Below, piece by piece: positions 23,616 through 34,516 of a stretch of 64,000 bases of DNA; positions within the stretch are counted from its first letter, which is position 1; each line of letters opens with the position of its first letter. Made by a program: the position numbers and the translations under genes. The DNA is taken from positions 41,276,003 through 41,340,002 of the forward strand of contig CM044859.1 of assembly GCA_024500155.1 (NCBI GenBank). The letters are read 5' to 3'. Under the pieces are notes generated by a model. That model saw only the letters and a program-made list of their open reading frames with translations, was not told the DNA's origin and made no database searches. This stretch comes from Chenopodium formosanum (Eukaryota > Streptophyta > Magnoliopsida > Caryophyllales > Amaranthaceae).

Positions 23616-23619
23616 ACCC

Positions 23620-24115
23620 TGTTTTGGGTGCTTTTATCCCGCGGGAAAGTTACAGCTCGAGGACTGATCCAACTGCGCCTATACCTACAAAAACACTGAG
23701 ACTCCAGGTTTTTGGATCTCCGCCTCTGACGATCAAGTTAGTACTTGAATATGAGTAGAAGAAGGTGCTGAAAATGAAATGAGATATTCTCAGATTCCGA
23801 GATCAGGTGTTTCTCTGATGTAAGAGAATATAGGGTAGGTGTAATAAATGATTGAATGTGTCCCAAAATTGGGAAATGTCTCCGTATTTATAGGTTCATT
23901 GGGGAACGTGACCCTTCTTAGGTCATTTGACCTAGATTTGTTGGGCTGCGCCATTTTACGGCGTTCTTGGGAATTGGGCCTTCACGGCCGCAATTCTTGG
24001 AAAGCATTTAAGCTGACACTTGTCCGCTGGCAATTGGCCCAAATGGACCTGCCTAAGCTTGACATGAGGCCCTCTCTGATTGGTCCACGTGGACAGGGTA
24101 TTTTTACCCAAAACA
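23620..24115 (-). repeat. 3' LTR of element B2
   Basis: On the + strand it begins TGTTTTGGGTG and ends TTACCCAAAACA, giving TG...CA termini on both strands; about 496 bp. It aligns with the LTRs of M (44579-45071, 55260-55751) but is clearly diverged. Just beyond it, TTTTCCCTCATAGG reads as a purine tract on the minus strand (GAGGGAAAA), fitting a polypurine tract. Confidence 0.8.
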
Positions 24116-24229
24116 TTTTCCCTCATAGGTGGCACGTTGAAGGCCACGTGGCGCCTGTGACACGCGGCATTCAGTAAACGGTTAATAGTAAAAACTATTC
24201 ACCTTATGGGGTTTGACGGGGAAGCCCCC

Positions 24230-24809
24230 GCTTTTACCCTTCTATAAATTGAAGGTTTACCCTCTCTCTCTCTCCTCATTTCACACTAAAACATTTGACT
24301 TCTTATAGAGAGAAAGAGAGAGATTTCTAGATAGAGAAGCTTTGCATTCGTCTGCTGTGATATTGCATTTTTCCGTCTGCGTTTCGAGGAGCATATTCAG
24401 TCATCGCGTGTAGTAGTTTTAAGATATTCAGAGCTAAGTTAAAGGTAGCCGCCTATACTCCTTTCAAGATTTTTATACTTTTCCTCTTGTCTAGTTAGGC
24501 TTCAAAAATAAAATGGACTCTCCATCGACCCACACAACACCGTCTAGTTCATTCAGTTGGTCTCCTAGTACGACTGAATCTAGAATCGAGGGTGCTTTTT
24601 CTCGACTTTTGGACCTGCTTTTCTCATCTCCGAACTACTCTGTCTTTGTGTCTATACAGAACACCATTGCTAGAGTTAAACAAACGGCTGTTAAACCTAG
24701 CAAGCGGCGCGGTAGGAGAGTGCCCGCTGATGATATTATTCTTGATGAGGAATATGAAAATTCGGAGGAGGAGGAAGAGCAAGCTGGGGTGCTATTTCAT
24801 AACTCTTAG
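24230..24809 (+). pseudogene. Antisense accessory gene of B2, N-terminal fragment with promoter
   Basis: A TATA box (CTATAAATTGAAGG near 24242) and a CT-rich leader precede an ATG at 24513. The 98-codon ORF opens MDSPSTHTTPSSSFSWSP and has VSIQNTIARVKQTAVKPS, which parallel MDASPTHTAQPRLESSRSP and VSVQDTMARTMQTANDPN of the accessory gene in M. It ends in an acidic stretch (SEEEEEQ) at a stop at 24807-24809. The PF04195-like core is absent: the following sequence resumes homology with the 3' side of the M gene, so an internal deletion of about 2.5 kb is inferred. Confidence 0.65.
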
Positions 24810-25534
24810 TTAGCTAGACGAAAACTTGGCACCTATTAGTTAATGGGATAGGGAACATATTGTTTGACTGCCTAATGGTCTTCTGACGGCTTAAAGGCCG
24901 TTTGGGGTGCCAGCAATCCATTTCACCTGGTTCGTCTTTTCCCATTGGCGTGACTAGTACAACTTCGTGAAATAGTCTAACTTTGAATTTCAGTTATTAA
25001 CCGGTTGATGTCTTTGACATTTGATCTATACACTTAACCATTTTATTAGACTATTTTGGTCAGACAACTATGAGTCAACCTATTAGGTCGTTCATTCTTT
25101 GTCGTCTACATATACTGGTAGAGCAAACGATAGAATGCCCTCTGTGACGATAACACCCGGAGGGGCGTTGCAGGAAGCCATACTCATATGGGAGCAGACG
25201 AATTTATAAAAAAAGTTTACATCCGGCCTTTGGCCTCAATTTAAATATCAAGCTAGCCGCTAAGTTTTTAACCTAGCTTATTTATTCAATAGACCGTCTG
25301 TGATTTTCAACAAGCGGTGGTGGATTGTTGCGCATGTATATATACAAAGCAATTAAGTTAAATTGAAAATAAAAGGCGACTTTTCATTGATGAGCTTTTT
25401 ATTTACAAAAATATACAAGTCTCAAAATTAGTAATTTTTCAAGTTGTATATATTCCAACTTTTAAGCAGCCGCCTGCCGTCTGGGGTTTCCAAACGGTAG
25501 GTGTCATTTCTCACTTCTTCATAGATTTGATAGG
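24810..25534 (-). other. 3' internal spacer of B2
   Basis: No intact gene. 25060-25260 aligns with 48725-48950 of M (GTCGTTCATTCTTTGTCGTC, CCCGGAGGGG, CATCCGGCC). 25430-25534 is the C-terminal end of integrase on the minus strand. Confidence 0.6.
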
Positions 25535-25539
25535 GGCCT

Positions 25540-26259
25540 TGATGCAAGTCTAAGCATGGAGAACTTCGAAGATTTGCTTATCATGCATCAAGATAGCTTG
25601 TCCCTAAACATTGATTCAAGCCAAGCAATGCATGGACACTTTCATGGATATCAAAGCAAAGCCACGGTTTGCTTAGTGACTTTTCTTGGAGTCTAGTTCA
25701 CTTTCTTGAACTTTCTTGAATTTTCTTTACTTAGATTTTGCTTACAAGTTTTTACCTTTCACTTCAAAGGGTTTTTCTTGGTTCAAGCATTAGGATCTTT
25801 AATCTTTATTTTGTTCTTTAATTTTTATTTATTTATTTAGTTGCTTTAAAAATCAGTTAGTTAGCAAAATAAATCAGTTTGGTGTATGCTTGTGCGCCAA
25901 GGTGCTTGCTCTTCAAGCAAGTTAGAATTCTAGTTTAATTAAGATTGAATTAGGGACTTGTCCTAATCTTCCTAGGTAAACTAAGTCTTATAAATAGGGC
26001 TGTAAACACACGAATAAATATACATAGAGATTAATATTCAGATTTATTTCTTAAGTTACATACTTGAGTTTTTTGTTGATTGTGATCAATTGCTGTTTTG
26101 CTTGTTTTAGTTAAAACATTCGTTTGGATTGATTAATTAGGTGGATTCTTAATTGATTAATCTTAGTTTTTGTTTAATTCTTGGTGGATTTCCTGTATAG
26201 AATTAGACTTAAACATATCCCTTGTGTTTTGTTGATTTTCGGATCAATAATTCACATCA
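25540..26259 (+). repeat. 5' LTR of the chromovirus
   Basis: TGATGCAAGTC...AATTCACATCA, 720 bp, same length as the 3' LTR. Contains a TATA-like CTTATAAATAGGGC near 25987-26000. Preceded by GGCCT. Confidence 0.93.
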
Positions 26260-26263
26260 TCTT

Positions 26264-26281
26264 TGGTATCAGAGCCAGATT
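26264..26281 (+). other. Primer binding site, initiator tRNA-Met
   Basis: TGGTATCAGAGCCAGATT begins four bases after the LTR. TGGTATCAGAGC is the usual complement of the 3' end of plant initiator tRNA-Met in LTR retrotransposons. Confidence 0.9.
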
Positions 26282-26551
26282 ACGCAACTTCGGAAAAAAT
26301 TAAACTGGGAACAGTTGACTGAGAATTTTTGCGTGACTTTTTTTGCATTGAACTCTAAAAACGTCCAGCTATCACCATATAAAATTTCATAATTTTTAGT
26401 TGAGTAACGCGTTCTACACAGCCTCAAACATTTGGTGTTTGTGCACTGATTTGCGGATGGGAGTCCGGTTTTTGTGTTGCCTAGTTTTCCTTCAAGATTC
26501 GATCTTTTAATCAAGATTTTTGCATGAACTGACTTGGTTTGTGTAGGAATC

Positions 26552-29500
26552 ATGAGTGACGAGGAGGTTCCACAAGTTCCAAGGGGATTAACCTTAGAAC
26601 AGGCTCAAAATCTTAGAAGAGATAGGCGAATTGACGAGTTGGCAGTAAGGATGGATGAGATATTAAAAAGGCTTGATACTCTTGCCGGAGATTCTTCAAG
26701 GAAAGGGAATTCTAACCCTAATTCTAGTTCAAGTGAGGAAGAACAACCAAGGAGGAACTCAAGGAGGCCACGAAATAATTATTCGTCAAGTGATGAATCA
26801 CCAAGGCCTAGGAGAAGAGACCGACCAAAGGATGATGATAGGAACCTTAGATTAGATCTTCCCGAATTCAATGGGAGTATGAATGAACCTGAAAAATACT
26901 TTGAGTGGATTAGAAGGGCCGAGACACTCTTTGATTACAAGGAGTATGATGAAAGGAAAAGATGCAAATTGGCTGAATTAAAACTGACCGGTTATGCTAG
27001 TCTTTGGTATGATAATCTAAAGAAGAAAAGGCATAAGGAGGGGCGTGCAAGAATCTCAACTTGGGAACAACTCAAGAAGCACATGAAAAAAAGGTTCGTA
27101 CCTAGTGAATATATTCAAGATGTTTATCTTAAGATGCAACTTTTTAAACAAAATTCTATGACCGTTGAGAAATATATTGGTGAATTTGAAAAGTTATGCA
27201 TGCTATGTGGCTTAGAAGAGATTGTTGAGCATAAGATTGCTAGATTTATTTCGGGGTTGAATGATAATATTGCTGAAAAAGTTGAATTGCAACAATATTG
27301 GTCCTTTGAGGATGTTTGCAAGGTAGCTTTGAAAGTTGAAAAACAGATAAAGGGGAAGAAAGGGACGTACACTAAGCCCTTTGTAAAAGGTTTCACTAAA
27401 CCTTTTGAGAAGAACAGCTTGGAGAAAAGTGGTTCTAGTTCGAACTACAAGGAGACTAAATCAAAATTTGAAGCTCCTAAAAAACTTGTTGAAGATAGGA
27501 AGTGCTTCAAGTGTGGTAGTGTTGGTCACATTGCAACTAATTGTCCATCAAAAAGAGTAATGACTGCTCAAGAGTGGGAACACGAACAAGCTAAGTGTGA
27601 GCAGGGTAGTGACTATGAAGAAAAGAACGAAGAGGAAAACTTTGAAGAAAAGGAGGGGCATATTGACGAAATTGATCCCGAGACTCATGGTCAAAGTTTG
27701 GTTCTAAGAAGGGCGCTACACTCTAAAACCGTACCTATGGAAAACAATCAAAGGGAGAAAATCTTTCTTACAAGGTGCAAGGTAGAAGATAGGTTGTGTG
27801 ATATGATCATAGACATGGGGAGTTGCACTAATGTGGTATCTACTACTTTGGTAGACAAATTGAAGTGGCCAACTACTGAACATCCAAGCCCTTATAAGCT
27901 TCATTGGCTTAATAATTCGAGTGATGTTAAGGTAACTAAACAAGCCTTAATCTCCTTTTCAATTGGTAAATTTCATGATAAAGTTTTGTGTGATGTTTGT
28001 CCTATGGATGCTTGTCATATACTATTAGGCCGTCCTTGGCAATATGATAGATTTGTGAAGTTTGATGGAAGGACTAATGTGTATGTTGTGAGAAAAGGAG
28101 AAAAAGAGATACCGGTTGCTTTAAAACCTTTGATAAGCAACAAGTCTTCTAATGTTACCTCTAATTCGAAGAGTTCTTATTTGATTAGTGAGAGGGAATT
28201 AGAAAAAGAAATTTGCAGCAACAATGTGGTATATATACTTGTTTCTGATGAGATTCGAATTGATCAAAATAAACAAGCAAAGAGGCCGTATGAATTGGAA
28301 TCTGTTTTAGAAGAATTCAAGGATGTCTTTCCTAAGGAATTACCTCCGGGACTACCTTCTATTCGTGGGATAGAGCATCAAATTGACTTGATTCCGGGAG
28401 CATCATTACCTAATAAGGCAGCCTATAGAAGTAATCCGGAAGAAACAAAGGAGATGCAAAGGCAAATTGAAGAGCTTATGGCTAGAGGATACGTGAGGGA
28501 AAGTATGAGCCCTTGTGCTGTGCCTACTTTACTTGTCTCAAAGAAAGATGGGAGTTGGCGCATGTGTATTGATAATAGGAGTGTGAATAACATCACTATC
28601 AAATACCGATTTCCTATTCCAAGATTAGATGATCTACTTGATGAACTACATGGTTCACAGTTGTTTTCTAAGATTGATCTTATGAATGGTTATCATCAAA
28701 TTCGAATGAGAGAAGGAGATGAGTGGAAAACAGCATTCAAGACTAAGTTAGGGTTGTATGAATGGTTGGTGATGCCGTTTGGACTCACTAATGCACCTAG
28801 CACTTTCATGAGGTTGATGCATGAGGTACTTAAACCTTTCCTTGGCAAGTTTGTTGTTGTTTATTTAGATGATATTCTGATATACTCTAAAAATTTGCAT
28901 GATCATTTAAATCATCTAACAAGTGTGTTTAAAGTGTTAAGAGAGAAGAAACTCTATGCTAAGCTTGAAAAATGCTACTTCTTGGTGCCTAGTGTTAGTT
29001 TTCTTGGTTATGTTGTATCAAAAGATGGAGTTTCAGTTGATCATTCGAAAGTAGAGGCTATTAAAACTTGGCCTATTCCTACTAATATGAGTGAAGTAAG
29101 GTCTTTTCATGGTCTAGCTTCGTTCTATAGAAGATTTGTCAAGAATTTCTCAAGTATTGTGGCGCCTATGACCGAATGTTTGAAGAAGGACAAGGGTAAA
29201 TTCGAATGGACTAAAGAAGCTCAAAGTGCATTTGAGTTGGTTAAAAAGAAGCTATGTGAAGCACCTATACTTGCGTTACCAGATTTCTCAAGTCCCTTTG
29301 AAGTTGAAACCGATGCTAGTGGAGTTGGAATTGGAGCAGTTTTACTCCAAAAGAAGAGGCCTATTGCATATTTCGGTGAGAAATTGGGAGGAGCTCGATT
29401 AAACTATTCTACTTATGATAAAGAGTTCTATGCCATTGTTAGAGCTTTAGATCATTGGAGTCATTATCTCCGACCTAATCACTTTGTGTTGCATTCTGAT

Positions 29501-30934
29501 CATGAAGCATTGAAGTACATACATGGACAACAAAAGCTCAATCCTAGACATGCTACATGGGTTGAATTTTTACAATCATTTAATTTTTCTTCAAAGTACA
29601 AAGAAGGGAAATCAAATGTTGTGGCTGATGCATTATCTAGAAGATACACTTTGATTGGAATTCTAAATAGCAAGCTACTTGGTTTTGAATTGATCAAAGA
29701 ATACTACAAAGGTGATGATGATTTTGCTACATTGATTGAAGAGTGTTCTAAAGGAGCCGTGGGTTCTTATTTGCTGCAAGATGGTTTTCTTTTCAAAGGA
29801 AATCGACTTTGTCTTCCTAAGTGTTCTATTAGAGAGCTAGTTGTTAGAGAAGCTCATGGGGGAGGAATTGCTGGTCACTTTGGCATTACAAAGACCTTGA
29901 GTATGTTACAAGAACACTTCTATTGGCCTAAGATGCTCACGGATGTACAACTAGTTATTTCTAGGTGTGCAACTTGTCAAAAGGCGAAGGCTACTTTTCA
30001 TCAAGGCTTGTATACTCCTTTACCTGTTCCAGATTCACCTTGGGAAGATATTTCTATGGATTTTATTGTGGTATTGCCGAGAACACAACGGGGGAAAGAC
30101 TCTATTATGGTTGTTGTGGATAGGTTCTCTAAGATGGCTCATTTTGTTCCTTGTCACAAAGTGGATGATGCTATGAAAGTGGCGGAATTATACTTCAAAG
30201 AGATTGTTAGATTGCATTGAATTCCGAAAACTATTGTGAGTGATCGAGATACAAAGTTCATGAGTTTCTTTTGGAAGTCTCTATGGAAGCTTGTGGGAAC
30301 TAAATTGCTCTTTAGTACATTGTACCATCCACAAACTGATGGACAAACCGAGGTTACTAATCGTACTCTTGGTGCGCTTTTGCGTGGGTTAGTGAGTAAG
30401 ACACAAAAGGATTGGGACATCAAGTTAGCTCATGCGGAGTTTGCTTATAATAGATCACCTACATATGCTACCAAACATAGTCCTTTTGAGGTAGTCTATG
30501 GAGTCAATCCGAAAGTTCCAATTGATCTTGTTCCATTGCCTAAGGGTGAATTAATTCACAAAGATGCCGAGTCTAAGTTGAAGAGTATGCTGAAATTACA
30601 TGCTCAAGTTCGAACAAGAATAGAGAAAGTAAATGATATGTACAAAGCTAGAGAAAACAAGCATAGAAGGCAACAAAGTTACACTGTTGGAGACTTGGTA
30701 TGGTTACATTTGAGAATGGAAAGATTTCCAGGAAAACGCAAGAATAAGTTGATGCCTAGAAGTGAAGGTCCTTTCAAGATTGTTGAGAAGATCAATGACA
30801 ATGCTTATAAGTTAGAACTTCCAGGAGAATATGGAGTTAGTGCTACATTCAATGTTGGCGATTTGGCTAAGTATATTCCTGATGAGGAACTTCGAGATTT
30901 GAGGACAAATTCTTTCAAAAGAAGAGGAGGATGA
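26552..30934 (+). pseudogene. Gag-pol polyprotein of the chromovirus, one in-frame TGA
   Basis: Start chosen at the ATG at 26552 (MSDEEVPQVPRG); the frame is open from 26534. Order: Gag core (about residues 110-270), knuckle CFKCGSVGHIATNC (about 318), protease near 420 reading IIDMGSCTNVVS where DSG/DTG is expected, RT with FSKIDLMNGYHQI (about 706) and YLDD (about 770), RNase H ETDASGVGIGAVL (about 919), integrase zinc finger H..H..C..C (about 1101-1145). The D,D35E core has Asp in SDRD at residue 1231 and Glu in GQTEV at 1267, with 35 residues between. A single TGA at 30218-30220 interrupts integrase just before IPKTIVSDRD; the frame continues to 30934. The terminal TGA uses the first three bases of the 3' LTR. 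The protease substitution and the stop together make this copy non-autonomous. Confidence 0.9.
30917..30931 (+). other. Polypurine tract of the chromovirus, inside the coding frame
   Basis: AAAAGAAGAGGAGGA directly precedes the 3' LTR and also encodes the basic C-terminus KRRGG of the polyprotein. Confidence 0.9.
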
Positions 30935-31651
30935 TGCAAGTCTAAGCATGGAGAACTTCGAAGATTTGCTTATCATGCATCAAGATAGCTTGTCCCTAAA
31001 CATTGATTCAAGCCAAGCATTGCATGGACACTTTCTTGGATATCAAAGCAAAGCCACGATTTGCTTAGTGACTTTTCTTGGAGTCTAGTTCACTTTCTTG
31101 AACTTTCTTGAATTTTCTTTACTTAGATTTTGCTTACAAGTTTTTTCCTTTCACTTGAAAGGGTTTTTCTTGGTTCAAGCATTAGGATCTTTAATCTTTA
31201 TTTTGTTCTTTAATTTTTATTTATTTATTTAGTTGCTTTAAAAATCAGTTAGTTAGCAAAATAAATCAGTTTGGTGTATGCTTGTGCGCCAAGGTGCTTG
31301 CTCTTCAAGCAAGTTAGAATTCTAGTTTAATTAGGATTGAATTAGGGACTTGTCCTAATCTTCCTAGGTAAACTAAGTCTTATAAATAGGGCTGTAAACA
31401 CACGAATAAATATACATAGAGATTAATATTCAGATTTATTTCTTAAGTTGCATACTTGAGTTTTTTGTTGATAGTGATCAATTGCTGTTTTGCTTGTTTT
31501 AGTTAAAACATTCGTTTGGATTGATTAATTAGGTGGATTCTTAATTGATTAATCTTAGTTTTTGTTTAATTCTTGGTGGATTTCCTGTATAGAATTAGAC
31601 TTAAACATATCCCTTGTGTTTTGTTGATTTTCGGATCAATAATTCACATCA
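30932..31651 (+). repeat. 3' LTR of the chromovirus
   Basis: 720 bp, almost identical to the 5' LTR (differences seen near 31018, 31044, 31058, 31146, 31162, 31335, 31449 and 31472). Followed by GGCCT at 31652-31656. Confidence 0.93.
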
Positions 31652-34516
31652 GGCCTTCCCAATTACGAGTTTGTGCACTCTCTTGTTGTAGGCACGAGTC
31701 ATTTTTAGACGGTAAATCTCATGACGCAAGGCGGCATTTCCCCTGCGCTCCGGGAGTGAGTCCAATGCTAGCCGCATGACCTCCCAGTTTTCCTCTTCAT
31801 CATATAGCATGAATTGTAGAGTCGGCTCATAATGCTCGATGGGCAAGACGGCTTCAGCACCGTAAACCATGAGAGATGAGGTTTCATCAGTTGCCCCCTT
31901 TTTAGTTGTCCGGATGGCCCATAGGACATGAACTAACTCTTCATCCCATAAACCACTGGCTCTTTCAATTTTCTTTTTGATACCGTCCAAGATGAGTTTG
32001 TTGAAGGCTTCAACTTGGCCGTTTGCTTAAGGTCGATCAAATTATGCAAAACAGTGAGATCCCTTGATCTCCTAACCAAGTTTTAAGCTGAGGCGTCTCA
32101 AATTATGGTCCATTATCAAATACCATAGACATAGGTACCCCGAATCGGGTGATAATGTTCTTCTAGATGAAGGAGATGACATCCTTTGTCTTGATGCCTT
32201 TGACCGCCTCTGCTTCCACCCACTTGGTGAAATAATTCACATCCACAAGAATATAGCGCTTTCCACCTGCTGTAGGCGTATATGGACCTAGAATGTCCAT
32301 GCCCTATTTAGCAAACTGGACTGGGTTGTGGATTGTCGTCAGGTTAGTAGCCGGGCGATGGATATTAGCTTGCTAAATCTTTGCACTTGTAACATTTTTT
32401 AACAAACTCCATGGCATCTAACTAAAGAGTGGGCTAGAAATAGTGCTGCCTGCCCTGACAGCTAAGGACCTACCGCCTGCATGAGAGGTCCAGTACCCCG
32501 CATGCAATTCTTCAAGAACTTCTCTGCCCTTTTCTAGGGTAACACACTTCAAGAGGAGATTTTAAAACCCTACCTTGAAGAGCTCCCCTTCTCTCATCTC
32601 GAAGTTTACAGCACGTTTCTTCAGCACGACCGCCTCTTGGGATTAATCCGGAAGTGTGTCGTCGTTCAAATACTTTCAGATGTCATCTATCCAAGTATAA
32701 CTTTGGTCTAGTACTCCAATGGGCTCGTAATCGAATATACTCTGTTTTTCCATTACTTCCTAAAAGACTAACCGTGGCGTATCACAGGAGGCAGAGGATG
32801 CCAATTTTGAAAGAGCATCCGCCCAGTTGTTTTCTGACCTGGGCACTTTACTTAAATGAAGTTGTTCAAGTGTCCCAGCTTTAGCCTTGACCGCATGCAA
32901 ATACTTGATCATTGCCGGATGGCTGGCTTCATACTCACCATAGTATTAGCTAACAACCAACTGAGAATCAAAGCAGGCATCAATTGTTGTTGCCACTGCC
33001 GCCTTACACATGCGGATTCTGGCAAGCAGGGCTTCATACTCTGCCTCATTATTTGAGGCTTGGAACTTAAACCGTAGTGCATATTAATATTTATCTTCTT
33101 CAAGAGATTGATAGATTATGTCTGCACCACAGTCGTTCACAGTAGAACTCCCGTCTAAATACACCTTCAAAACTTGATCAAGATTGTCCGGAGCAACCGG
33201 CATTGTCATTTTGACAATAAAGTCGACAAATGCATGCCACTTCACTGCCTTTCTCGATTCGTAGGTGATTTCAAGACTTTGCATTTCAATAGCCTATTTG
33301 AGCATTCTATCGGATGAGTCCAGGGTTGTCATTGGCTGCTTGAGGGGTTGATTTGTGTAGATCACCACCTGGTGTGCCAAGAAGTATGATTTCAACTTCT
33401 TAACAACCATGTAAAGAGCTAGGCCAAAATTTTCAACCATGAGGTACTAGAGTTCAGCATTTCAGAGCACATGGTTAATGAAATAAACCGGCAACTGATT
33501 GTCGTCTCTCTCAACAAGGAGGACATCACTAAGGGCATGATCTGAGACGGCTAGGTACATGTAGAGCGTCTCCTTAGCCTGGGGGCTAACAAACCTTGGA
33601 AAGGAGTGTAAATGTTCTTTCAATTTCTAAAAGGCTGCCTCAGTATCATTTCCCCACTCTAACCTAGTCTTCTTCCTAATTTCATGGAAAAAGTAAAGGC
33701 ATTTGTCACCTGAACAAAAAGGAATCTTCTAAGCGCCTCTAAGCTTCCTTAACATAACGTGGTGACTTCATGTCCATAACCGCCTGAATCCTCTCGAGGT
33801 TAGCCTCTATCCCCCTTGGATCAAACAGGAGTCCGAGAAACTTCCTAGACTCAACACCAAAAACAAATTTTTGGGATTAAACATGACCTTATGTCGCCTG
33901 AGTCTGGTGAAGGTTCCTCGGAGATTAGCAAGGTGATCCGTTTTTAGCTTAGCTTTGACTATCATGTCATTAATGTACGCCTCTACATTCCTTCTAATCT
34001 GATTAATTAAGACTGTATTAATCATCTGTTGAAAATTAGTTGACGTATTCTTCAAACCAAACGGCATCACTGTATAGCTTAATAACCCCTGATTAGTGAC
34101 AAAGGCCGTCTTTTCTTAATCTATTTTCCACAAGGGTATCTGATGGAAGCCGCAGTAGGCATCCATAAAACTCATCAAGGCATGCACGGCTGTAGAGTCG
34201 ACAACCCAGCGTTTAACAACTTTTTTGACCTCGGCAGCTTCTGCCTGACTTCTTTTCTCGTTGTGATTTATTTTCTATTGTCGGATGGGCTTTTTTTTGG
34301 ATCCACGACGAGTTTGTGGACAGTGAGATCCGGGCTGATGCTTGACATCTTTTCCAATTTACAGGTAAAAATGTCTTTGAATTCTTTCCGTAGAAAGTGC
34401 AAGTCTTCATAAAGCCTTTCAAAGGCAGTTATCCCTACCTTAACATTTCGCTCTGGACGGCTATCGTCCAGAGGGATATCAAATGTGCTCACCAACCGGC
34501 TGGGGTCGGAGATCAT
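31652..34516 (-). pseudogene. pol of element B2 (RT, RNase H, aRNH, integrase), many stops
   Basis: Tracks pol of element M on the minus strand: RT at 34070-33807 (MPFGLKNTSTNFQQMINTV), connection and aRNH at 33284-33084 (KVYLDGSSTVNDCGA), integrase end at 31990-31649 (DGIKKKIERASGLWDEELVH). The RT catalytic YIDD is YIND. Many W, Q and R codons of M are TAG here, e.g. at 33294-33296 (TGG in M), 33447-33449 (CGG in M), 33627-33629 (CAG in M) and 32304-32306 (TGG in M). The first segment continues into 25430-25539 across the inserted chromovirus. Confidence 0.8.

Larger units (their letters stand above)
20919..23619 (+). mobile_element. Copy C: fragment of the same family as element A
   Basis: Matches element A from about 1270 to about 4700: gag C-terminus (20919-21566), then the same non-coding series (CAAACTAAGCACAAGGTATA at 21722, a relic of the CGGATACGTAGGCA motif near 22425, AGTCGGTACCCTCC at 22996) and the start of the tandem repeats. 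The left end is an abrupt junction with the PMD 5' region. The right end is cut by the LTR of the Retand-like copy B2 at 23620. 20786-20918 is a short AT-rich junction I cannot assign. Confidence 0.8.
25540..31651 (+). mobile_element. CRM-like chromovirus (Ty3-gypsy), nearly intact
   Basis: Two 720-bp LTRs (25540-26259, 30932-31651), both TGATGCAAG...CACATCA, flanked by the target duplication GGCCT (25535-25539, 31652-31656). A tRNA-iMet primer site lies at 26264, one gag-pol frame spans 26552-30934 and a polypurine tract abuts the 3' LTR. By eye the LTRs differ at about eight sites (about 1%), so insertion was recent. It landed in the integrase end of B2. Polyprotein style (single ORF, CCHC Gag, D,D35E integrase, no clear chromodomain, IPCHK/DRFSKMAHF-type motifs) resembles the CRM clade; a Galadriel- or Reina-type chromovirus is the alternative. 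Confidence 0.92.
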
